Of a stretch of DNA of 5,556 nt, positions 1 through 4,509 are shown piece after piece; position 1 is the stretch's first letter, and every line of letters starts with the position of its first letter. The position numbers and the translations under genes were made by a program. Location: contig CAMNWW010000163.1 in NCBI GenBank assembly GCA_946566415.1, positions 1-5,556 on the forward strand, in the 5' to 3' direction. The notes below the pieces were generated by a model that did not search any database, was not told the DNA's origin, and was given only the letters and a program-made list of their open reading frames with translations. The DNA comes from an uncultured Lachnospiraceae bacterium (lineage in GTDB: Bacteria; Bacillota; Clostridia; Lachnospirales; Lachnospiraceae).

Positions 1-684
1 GTATTCCGCCATAATATCTGCATCTGTCATGGAAAACTCGTCAAACATATTAAGGGCAGAATGTGTGCCATACTTTTTAATAGGAAGAATACCCGTCATG
101 TATGCGAGAGCCGTATAAGACTGATCTTTCAGCAGACTGCGCAGAAAATCAAGATACAGCTTCTGTGATTCAGTATCGGTTTTATATTCTCTAAAAATAC
201 AGTCCCATTCGTCAATGATAAAGATAAAAGGGATCTTAGCAGCAGCAAAAACATCCATCATGCATCCGATCAAGCTCGACTCATCAAAATAATCAACATC
301 CGGATAATCCCGCAAAATCTCATGTATTAAGTATTTTTCGATAAGTGTATTCATTTTGCTTACATCATGGGTCTGGCTTAAAAATTTCTGTATATTCAAA
401 AAGATAACATTATATTGATTCAGATGCTTCTGATAGGACTCATCTCCGGCAATAGAGAGATTACGGAACTGGCAACTAGAATCAATTCCTTTACCGTAAT
501 ATGCTGCCAGCATTTCTGCGGTTACAGATTTTCCAAAACGTCTCGGACGGCTAACACAGACAAAACGCTGCGGTGTGTTGATTACAGAGTTTGTATAAGA
601 AATCAGGCGGGTTTTGTCAATATAAATTTTTGAATTGAGTGACATTTGGAAAAGGGTATTTCCCGGATTCAAATAATTTCCCAT
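1..684 (-). CDS. AAA-ATPase-like protein (N-terminal part; C-terminus beyond left edge)
   Basis: An open frame of 228 codons reads from ATG at 684 to base 1 without a stop, so the gene is cut by the window edge. Family match, by recognition: the AAA-ATPase-like proteins (Pfam AAA-ATPase_like), often followed by a PD-(D/E)XK-type DUF1703 domain that would lie outside here. Visible signatures: YIDKT at residues 21-25; a Walker A variant RPRRFGKS at 46-53 (K52, S53), lacking the usual first glycine as is normal for this family; Walker B FIFIIDE at 153-159 (D158, E159); and GILPIKKYG at 198-206 followed by SALNMF at 209-214, the family hallmark. The start is supported by AAGGAG 8 bases upstream and a promoter 34 bases away. 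Members are abundant and multicopy in Clostridia and Bacteroidetes; their role is unproven, with suggestions of mobile-element or defence functions. Its DNA is clearly AT-richer than spoIIR next door (bases 361-420 hold only 15 G/C), suggesting separate acquisition. Family call firm; function unknown. Confidence 0.88.
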   Translation of the reverse strand, partial: MGNYLNPGNTLFQMSLNSKIYIDKTRLISYTNSVINTPQRFVCVSRPRRFGKSVTAEMLAAYYGKGIDSSCQFRNLSIAGDESYQKHLNQYNVIFLNIQKFLSQTHDVSKMNTLIEKYLIHEILRDYPDVDYFDESSLIGCMMDVFAAAKIPFIFIIDEWDCIFREYKTDTESQKLYLDFLRSLLKDQSYTALAYMTGILPIKKYGTHSALNMFDEFSMTDADIMAEY

Positions 685-717
685 GATATCAGCTCCTTCT
701 TTGATATTCTATATGTT

Positions 718-746
718 ATTTTACTTGATATAATGAGAAATGGCAA
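718..746 (-). promoter_or_regulatory. Sigma-A-like promoter for the AAA-ATPase-like gene
   Basis: On the minus strand, TTGCCA (741-746) is followed after exactly 17 bases by TAAAAT (718-723); each hexamer matches the sigma-A consensus at five of six positions. Transcription would start near 711, giving a leader of about 27 bases that contains the AAGGAG site before the ATG at 684. It lies entirely in the 74-bp gap downstream of spoIIR, so the AAA-type gene is probably transcribed independently of sporulation control. No convincing terminator for spoIIR separates the two, so readthrough from spoIIR is also possible. Confidence 0.62.
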
Positions 747-758
747 GCAGGTCTGCTC

Positions 759-1445
759 TTAGTCGCCGAGGAAAAACCAGCGGATCTTAAAGTCCGTCCC
801 CATCGTCACCAGGTCATACTCCTCGTCTGTCAGCACGTTTTTCAGCTCCTCTTTTCCCTCTTCCGGCACGACTGCATGTACCGCGTCGAGGAAACAGAGA
901 TTCGGATACAAGACGCACCACCAATTATGCCCGTCTCCTGCTCCAATTTCAATGCGCAGCGCCTCATAGCGTCCCGCCGGGAAGGTCACGTCCCCGTATG
1001 ACTTGTCCGGGAAATCACATTTCGTCACTTCAGCATGAGCCGAATACCCAAATCCTTCATTACGGATGACCCTCCCGGTGAGTTTCTCGATCTCATCAAG
1101 ATTCGCTTCCACCCACGCCTTCGTCTCCGCCGCGTTTTCCGCTGCCGGAAGCTCTCTCTTCATATAAGAAAGGACTTCTTCTTTCACCTTCATTTTTAAA
1201 GCCTGATCTTTTTCACTGTCACTGTTCGCCAGCACATGGAAACGGAACACCTCCCCAGCCAGCTCTTGCTGCGTCTCCTGTACCTTCGCATTCACCTGCC
1301 TGACACGCAGGACGCTCCCCGTAAGGACCGCCCCAATCAGCATAGCTATGACCACACAGATTCTATTCCTTCTCCGCCGTCTCCTGGACGTACATATAAT
1401 CTCATATTCCTCCGGTAAATAGATTTCGTTTCGTCCCTGTTTCAC
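759..1445 (-). CDS. spoIIR: Stage II sporulation protein R (SpoIIR), 228 aa
   Basis: SpoIIR is made in the forespore and exported into the intermembrane space, where it activates the membrane protease SpoIIGA to process pro-sigma-E in the mother cell. The match rests on the family core RFHVLANSDS at residues 68-77, the YGDVTFPAGRYEAL block at 150-163 and the highly diagnostic GDGHNWWCVLYPNLCFLD segment at 170-187. Residues about 29-47 form one hydrophobic segment that would act as membrane anchor or uncleaved signal. Before it is an unusually long basic N-terminus with six consecutive arginines (21-26). Length, 228 residues, is close to what I recall for the Bacillus protein. The start is GTG at 1445, chosen because GGGGAGGT lies 8 bases upstream and no ATG fits before the anchor. 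In sporeformers it is expected to be sigma-F dependent; I could not find a good sigma-F element upstream. It is divergent from the exporter gene and follows gntR in the same direction after an 1.47-kb gap. Confidence 0.95.
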   Translation of the reverse strand: MKQGRNEIYLPEEYEIICTSRRRRRRNRICVVIAMLIGAVLTGSVLRVRQVNAKVQETQQELAGEVFRFHVLANSDSEKDQALKMKVKEEVLSYMKRELPAAENAAETKAWVEANLDEIEKLTGRVIRNEGFGYSAHAEVTKCDFPDKSYGDVTFPAGRYEALRIEIGAGDGHNWWCVLYPNLCFLDAVHAVVPEEGKEELKNVLTDEEYDLVTMGTDFKIRWFFLGD

Positions 1446-1453
1446 TTTTATGT

Positions 1454-1461
1454 ACCTCCCC
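1454..1461 (-). promoter_or_regulatory. Ribosome binding site deciding the GTG start of spoIIR
   Basis: The minus strand reads GGGGAGGT with an 8-base spacer before GTG at 1445. This is a near-perfect anti-Shine-Dalgarno match at ideal distance. It supports the GTG start and therefore the reality of the arginine-rich 28-residue N-terminal extension of SpoIIR. Confidence 0.8.
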
Positions 1462-1552
1462 GGTCGTTTTTTAATGTCTTATGACCCAAGTATGTACAAA
1501 AAGGAAGAAACTTATTCCATTTTTATAAATATTTGCTTTACTCAAATTTACG

Positions 1553-1582
1553 GTCGTACAATAATGCCGCGATCAGTACGAC
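1553..1582. repeat. Inverted repeat GTCGTAC-N16-GTACGAC, possible operator
   Basis: GTCGTAC at 1553-1559 is exactly reversed and complemented by GTACGAC at 1576-1582, with 16 bases between. The arm centres are 23 bp apart, about two helical turns, placing both arms on one face of the DNA. It sits 34 bp upstream of the exporter -35 element and about 110 bp upstream of the spoIIR start, so it could be a binding site for a dimeric regulator of either gene. A 7-bp repeat could arise by chance, and no known operator is recognised. Confidence 0.3.
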
Positions 1583-1615
1583 AAAACAATTCTGATAGTT
1601 CTTCCAATATTTCTG

Positions 1616-1644
1616 TTGACACCCTTCCTTTTATCTGATACATT
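1616..1644 (+). promoter_or_regulatory. Sigma-A-like promoter for the riboswitch-exporter transcript
   Basis: TTGACA (1616-1621), a perfect -35 consensus, is followed after 17 bases by TACATT (1639-1644), which matches the -10 consensus at four positions. The -10 is preceded by TGA (1636-1638), an extended -10 TGn motif that offsets its weakness. Predicted initiation near 1651 places the start about 26 bases before the first riboswitch-associated bases, the arrangement expected for a riboswitch leader. Confidence 0.75.
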
Positions 1645-1676
1645 ATAAAAAATACTCTTTGCACTGCATTAACCTA

Positions 1677-1773
1677 CAGTACAAACTGAGCAGGCCATAG
1701 CCAAAAGCTAGGGAGCCGGGTCACAAAGGTGACAGTGGACATCCGCATCCACGGGACAGTAATCTGCATACTG
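1677..1773 (+). ncRNA. NiCo (czcD-type) riboswitch, Ni2+/Co2+-responsive leader
   Basis: The region has the conserved four-way-junction architecture of the NiCo family. Inner P1 is ACTG 1685-1688 with CAGT 1757-1760. The conserved junction AGCAGGC is at 1689-1695. P2 is TAGC 1698-1701 with GCTA 1707-1710, plus flanking C/G pairs. The junction AGCCGG is at 1714-1719. P3 is GTCAC 1720-1724 with GTGAC 1729-1733 and an AAAG loop. P4 is GTGGA 1735-1739 with TCCAC 1748-1752, followed by the conserved GGGACAGT 1753-1760. Family knowledge: such elements bind several Ni2+ or Co2+ ions cooperatively (Fe2+ has also been proposed as a physiological ligand) and switch on metal-exporter genes. The gene immediately downstream is a CDF exporter, the typical partner. 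An outer CAGTA (1677-1681) can pair with TACTG (1769-1773) to extend P1. P1 and P4 share bases with the terminator, so ligand binding should favour readthrough. Identification is by motif and context, not by covariance search. Confidence 0.93.
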
Positions 1774-1812
1774 GTTCGTGGGTTTTTTTATACCTTTTTT
1801 AGCTTTTGGCTA
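1698..1812 (+). repeat. 13-nt exact inverted repeat linking riboswitch P2 to a post-terminator hairpin
   Basis: TAGCCAAAAGCTA at 1698-1710, the whole P2 stem-loop core, is the exact reverse complement of TAGCTTTTGGCTA at 1800-1812. Each copy is itself a 4-bp TAGC/GCTA hairpin, and their loops (CAAAA and TTTTG) are complementary, so they could meet as kissing loops or as a 13-bp duplex. The duplex could extend by G-U pairs and one A-U pair (1711-1714 with 1796-1799). The second copy lies just past the terminator T run, so only readthrough RNA contains both. Confidence 0.7.
1748..1789 (+). terminator. Riboswitch-controlled intrinsic terminator (expression platform)
   Basis: The hairpin pairs CCACG 1749-1753 with CGTGG 1777-1781 and, above a GGA/GTT internal segment that can form G-U pairs, CAGTA 1757-1761 with TACTG 1769-1773. 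T1748 and G1782 add a G-U pair, and seven T follow at 1783-1789. The left arm contains the 3' strand of P4 (TCCAC) and the 3' strand of P1 (CAGT), so aptamer and terminator cannot form together. This predicts termination without metal and transcription into the exporter with metal. Confidence 0.9.
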
Positions 1813-1872
1813 ATAAAAAAGCCCCACAGCGCAGGTGCCATAGAGCTATCGCTAATCATATAATGATGTTAT

Positions 1873-1878
1873 GGAGGT
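1873..1878 (+). promoter_or_regulatory. Ribosome binding site deciding the exporter start
   Basis: GGAGGT at 1873-1878 lies 7 bases before ATG at 1886. The upstream in-frame ATG at 1871 overlaps this Shine-Dalgarno sequence itself and has no ribosome binding site of its own, so 1886 is the better start. A weak ATCAT/ATGAT hairpin (1855-1867) ends just before the site but does not cover it. Confidence 0.8.
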
Positions 1879-1885
1879 AACTATT

Positions 1886-2833
1886 ATGGGAAAAAATTTT
1901 GTATCACCTAAAGGGGCGCCCGCTGATCCTTGTGATTCAGCCACATTTCAGCGTATAGCAAATCGTGTATCTATTGTCAGCATTGTCGGAAACCTGGTCC
2001 TTTCTGCATTCAAGTTTCTGGCAGGTATCATCGCTCACTCCGGCGCAATGGTAAGCGATGCCGTCCATTCAGCGTCCGATGTGTTCAGCAGCTTTATCGT
2101 CATTATAGGAATCAGAATGTCCTCAAAAGCCTCCGACAAGGAGCATCCTTATGGCCACGAAAGGATAGAATGCGTCGCCGCCATTGTGCTGTCGGTGGTC
2201 TTGCTGTTTACCGGTCTTACGATAGGGTATAACGCCATTCAGAATATAATCCGGGGCAATTATTCCGAACTGGCCGTTCCCGGAGTACTGGCGCTGATTG
2301 CCGCAGTAACATCTATTGTAACAAAAGAATCCATGTTCTGGTACACAAAGATTAATGCCTTGCGGATTGACTCCACCTCGTTGATGGCAGATGCATGGCA
2401 TCACAGATCGGATGCACTTTCGTCTGTCGGCGCTTTGATCGGTATCGGGGGCGCCCGCATGGGATACCCTGTATTAGATTCGATTGCCAGCCTTGGGATC
2501 TGTTTCTTTATTATAAAGGCGGCCTATGATATTTTTTCGGATGCTATCGATAAAATGGTAGATCATTCTTGCGACGAGGCGACAGAACGGCAGCTATATA
2601 ACTGCGTTGAATCGGAAGACGGCGTACTGACCGTTGATTATTTAAACACACGTATATTCGGCAACCGAATTTACGTAGATGTGGAGATCGGCGCCGATGG
2701 GAATCTGCCCTTAAAAGAAACTCACAAGATCGCGGAACGGGTGCATGATTCCGTAGAAAAGCATTTTCCAAAGGTTAAGCACATTATGGTACATGTGAAT
2801 CCGGTCGATACCATGGAAGATGCGGCTGTGTAA
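1886..2833 (+). CDS. czcD: Cation diffusion facilitator metal exporter (CzcD type), 315 aa
   Basis: A proton-coupled divalent-metal efflux protein of the inner membrane, normally a dimer. Several hydrophobic segments are visible in residues about 28-215, followed by a soluble C-terminal domain (about 220-305) of the CDF dimerisation type ending in VKHIMVHVNP (297-306). The transport-site motifs are in place: HxxxD in membrane segment 2 (H61, D65, in SDAVHSASD) and HxxxD in segment 5 (H172, D176, in ADAWHHRSD), plus HPYGHER at 87-93. Length is usual for the family. Start 1886 is chosen for the GGAGGT 7 bases upstream. Control comes from the NiCo riboswitch in the leader, so the probable substrates are Co2+, Ni2+ or Fe2+; the HxxxD site in segment 2 is also common in zinc exporters, so specificity is inferred from the riboswitch only. 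Monocistronic: own promoter and terminator, opposite in strand to all neighbours, which looks like a cassette inserted between gntR and spoIIR. Confidence 0.93.
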   Translation: MGKNFVSPKGAPADPCDSATFQRIANRVSIVSIVGNLVLSAFKFLAGIIAHSGAMVSDAVHSASDVFSSFIVIIGIRMSSKASDKEHPYGHERIECVAAIVLSVVLLFTGLTIGYNAIQNIIRGNYSELAVPGVLALIAAVTSIVTKESMFWYTKINALRIDSTSLMADAWHHRSDALSSVGALIGIGGARMGYPVLDSIASLGICFFIIKAAYDIFSDAIDKMVDHSCDEATERQLYNCVESEDGVLTVDYLNTRIFGNRIYVDVEIGADGNLPLKETHKIAERVHDSVEKHFPKVKHIMVHVNPVDTMEDAAV

Positions 2834-2867
2834 ATACGAAGGCATTGATCTGTCTTCTGAATTTCAG

Positions 2868-2907
2868 ATGGCTGAAAGCAGCGGAATCTGCTTTCAGCCA
2901 TTTTTTT
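2868..2907 (+). terminator. Strong intrinsic terminator after the exporter
   Basis: A perfect 14-bp stem pairs 2868-2881 with 2888-2901 around the 6-base loop CGGAAT, followed by a run of seven T (2901-2907). It starts 34 bases after the exporter stop. The minus-strand side lacks a T run, so it is a proper terminator only for the plus strand, although the hairpin also lies just past the end of the convergent gntR gene and may stabilise that transcript's 3' end. Confidence 0.93.
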
Positions 2908-2918
2908 ACTCTTTATAC

Positions 2919-3596
2919 TTATTCTTTCTTCTCCCGTATCACATCGGAGACTGTAACCTCTTGATTGTAGATATGTTTTTCCACAATGGCGCTGGCTTCT
3001 TCTTTTCTCCCCTCCTCAATGGTACGTATAATCAGGTTATGCTCCTCCAAAAGCTGGGGATAGCACTCCGTTTGCTTCAGATATTCCACCCGGAGGCGGT
3101 ACATCTGCTCCCGCAGATTGTTCAAAAGTGTAATCAGCCTTTGGTTATCCGTCGCAAAACAGATGATGTCATGGAAGCGCACGTCTGCCTCTGCGATCTG
3201 TGTTACGTCGCCGGTTTTTAAAATATTTTCAAAATCTTTTGCCGCTTCTCTCATTTCCATGACCTGTTCCGGCGAAATCCTGTCGCAGGCAAGCTCGGCG
3301 GCAAGTTTCTCTAGTGCTTTTCGCACCTCCAGCACATCCTGCATATTTTTTTCTGTGATCTTGGCCACTTCTGCTCCCCTTCTGGGTATCATCAGGACAA
3401 GCCCCTCAAGCTCCAGCTTACGGATTGCCTCGCGGATTGGCGTCCGGCTGACTCCCAGTTTGTTAGCAAGCTGAATCTCCATCAGCCTTTCCCCCGGTTT
3501 CAGCTCCCCTCTAAGGATCGCGCGCCTGAGCGTATTAAACACCACGTCCCGAAGCGGCAGATATTCATTCATGTTCACTTCAAAATTTGGTTCCAT
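2919..3596 (-). CDS. GntR-family transcriptional regulator, FadR/FCD subfamily, 225 aa
   Basis: A DNA-binding regulator with an N-terminal winged helix (about residues 12-75, including the typical VSRTPIREAIRKLELEGLV recognition region at 49-67) and an all-helical FCD ligand domain (about 84-212). D138-x3-H142, H186 and H208 fit the metal-binding Asp/His set of FCD domains, which often helps bind a carboxylate effector. The effector and target genes cannot be told from the sequence. The start is ATG at 3596, with AGGAGG 10 bases upstream. An in-frame TTG at 3632 would add 12 residues but lies inside ispE and lacks support. ATG follows the ispE TGA with one base between, so the two are almost certainly co-transcribed and translationally coupled. 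In C. difficile I recall a GntR-type gene in the same place between ispE and spoIIR, suggesting an old association. A link to sporulation or isoprenoid control is only inference. Confidence 0.92.
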   Translation of the reverse strand: MEPNFEVNMNEYLPLRDVVFNTLRRAILRGELKPGERLMEIQLANKLGVSRTPIREAIRKLELEGLVLMIPRRGAEVAKITEKNMQDVLEVRKALEKLAAELACDRISPEQVMEMREAAKDFENILKTGDVTQIAEADVRFHDIICFATDNQRLITLLNNLREQMYRLRVEYLKQTECYPQLLEEHNLIIRTIEEGRKEEASAIVEKHIYNQEVTVSDVIREKKE

Positions 3597-3597
3597 A

Positions 3598-4476
3598 TCA
3601 CCATTTCCTCCTGACGTTATGCGGACCGGCAATATATACCTGCCTCGCCAGTCTTTGTATCTTTATGCTTCGATATGCTTCCTTTGCCCTTCTTCTGTCA
3701 CTGAAGATTCCAAACACGGTCGGACCGCTTCCTGTCATCATCGCACCCACCGCCCCGTGCCTTTGCATACATTCTTTAATCTTCGTAATGACCGGATACT
3801 CTCCGGCCGTCACCTTTTCCAGTACATTTCCCATGGAGGACGCCACTTTCCCAAGATCCTGCGCTTCCAATCCTTTTATGATCCCATCAATATCCGGATG
3901 CTCCTCGATCGGCTTGTTATCCAGCTTCTCATACACTGTCCTTGTGGAAACGCTAATAGACGGTTTCGCGATCAGAATCTGACATCTAGGCATCGGCGCC
4001 AGAGCTGTCAGTTCCTCGCCGATCCCTTCCGCCAACACCGTTCCCCGCATGATGCAATATGGAACATCCGCCCCCAGTTTTACCCCGCGCTTCATTAAAT
4101 CTTTCATACTTAATCCCAGGCGGAACATCTGGTTCATTCCATAAAGGACCGCCGCTGCGTTCGCGCTTCCTCCCGCCATTCCTGCCGCGACCGGAATATG
4201 TTTATCCAGAATGATCTTGACCCCTCTTGATATCTGAAATTCTTCTGTCAAAAGAGCCGCCGCCTTCCAGGCGATATTATTTTCGTCCCGGGGCAGATAA
4301 GAAAGATTTGTTTCAATCTCAATCCCTCTGTTTGGTTTTTCCACCAAAATCACATTATCATACAGATAAACCGTCTGCATGACCATCCTCACGTCGTGAT
4401 AGCCGTTCTCCCTCCTTCCCAGCACATCCAATCCTAAATTAATTTTTCCCAGTGCTTTTAATTCCATTTTCTCCAT
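3598..4476 (-). CDS. ispE: 4-diphosphocytidyl-2-C-methyl-D-erythritol kinase (IspE), 292 aa
   Basis: A cytosolic GHMP-family kinase that phosphorylates CDP-methylerythritol with ATP, the fourth step of the non-mevalonate (MEP) isoprenoid pathway. The diagnostic parts are present in order: KINLGLDVLGRRENGYHD at 11-28, with K11 as the expected substrate-binding lysine; the glycine-rich ATP loop PVAAGMAGGSANAAA at 95-109; GADVPY at 135-140, with D137 as the expected catalytic aspartate; and the third motif MMTGSGPTVFG at 246-256. Length is normal for the family and the gene looks intact. ATG at 4476 is preceded 7 bases upstream by GGGAG (4484-4488). It begins 33 bases after the sipL-like stop and ends one base before gntR. 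Because the enzyme is usually needed during growth while sipL is a sporulation gene, a separate promoter near the sipL stop is plausible; a TATAAT lies there. Confidence 0.96.
   Translation of the reverse strand: MEKMELKALGKINLGLDVLGRRENGYHDVRMVMQTVYLYDNVILVEKPNRGIEIETNLSYLPRDENNIAWKAAALLTEEFQISRGVKIILDKHIPVAAGMAGGSANAAAVLYGMNQMFRLGLSMKDLMKRGVKLGADVPYCIMRGTVLAEGIGEELTALAPMPRCQILIAKPSISVSTRTVYEKLDNKPIEEHPDIDGIIKGLEAQDLGKVASSMGNVLEKVTAGEYPVITKIKECMQRHGAVGAMMTGSGPTVFGIFSDRRRAKEAYRSIKIQRLARQVYIAGPHNVRRKW
3607..3612 (-). promoter_or_regulatory. Ribosome binding site for gntR inside the ispE end
   Basis: The minus strand reads AGGAGG at 3607-3612, within the last codons of ispE, with a 10-base spacer to ATG at 3596. 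The site embedded in ispE and the TGA-T-ATG junction support coupled translation and the shorter 225-residue product. Confidence 0.7.
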
Positions 4477-4502
4477 GAATTTTCTCCCTGTATCTTGTAT
4501 AC

Positions 4503-4508
4503 ATTATA
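4503..4508 (-). promoter_or_regulatory. Candidate -10 element for ispE-gntR
   Basis: The minus strand has a perfect TATAAT in the sipL-ispE gap, which would start RNA near 4496 and leave a leader of about 20 bases containing the GGGAG site. No good -35 lies 16-18 bases upstream and there is no TG extension. The motif is flanked by two copies of the palindrome GTATAC (4497-4502 and 4515-4520), 18 bp apart, which could also form a weak stem. Suggestive only. Confidence 0.33.
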
Positions 4509-4509
4509 C

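Larger units (their letters stand above)
1446..1885. other. Divergent intergenic region (440 bp) between spoIIR and the exporter
   Basis: No supported protein gene lies here; a 62-codon frame at 1450-1638 has no ribosome binding site or recognisable product and overlaps the regulatory DNA. Contents in order: the spoIIR ribosome binding site (1454-1461); an AT-rich stretch (1470-1550) in which I see no clear sigma-F promoter for spoIIR; a 7-bp inverted repeat (1553-1582); the exporter promoter (1616-1644); the NiCo riboswitch (1677-1773); its terminator (1748-1789); a hairpin complementary to riboswitch arm P2 (1800-1812); a weak ATCAT/ATGAT hairpin (1855-1867); and the exporter ribosome binding site (1873-1878). 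Confidence 0.8.

Noticed and set aside
415..633. Plus-strand 72-codon frame
   Set aside because: It lies antisense inside the AAA-ATPase-like gene, whose motifs on the minus strand are clear; it has no support of its own.
746..759. Small hairpin AGCAG/CTGCT as a spoIIR terminator
   Set aside because: The loop would be only two bases and no T run follows; the segment overlaps the -35 of the next promoter.
1446..1560. Sigma-F promoter for spoIIR
   Set aside because: A partial -10-like GGTCATAAGA is present on the minus strand, but no GTATA-like -35 lies at the right distance, so it cannot be supported.
1450..1638. Plus-strand frame of 62 codons upstream of the exporter promoter
   Set aside because: It has no ribosome binding site and no recognisable product, and it overlaps the spoIIR ribosome binding site and the exporter -35 region.
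1494..1685. Three copies of GTACAA (1494, 1556, 1679) as regulatory repeats
   Set aside because: The six-base motif is short for this AT-rich stretch, shows no consistent symmetry, and one copy is part of the riboswitch leader.
3630..3632. TTG as start codon of gntR
   Set aside because: It lies inside ispE and adds 12 residues unlike GntR proteins. ATG at 3596 follows an AGGAGG site and the ispE stop directly.
3571..4098. Plus-strand 175- and 131-codon frames across ispE
   Set aside because: These are antisense shadows of the intact ispE gene, without ribosome binding sites or family features.
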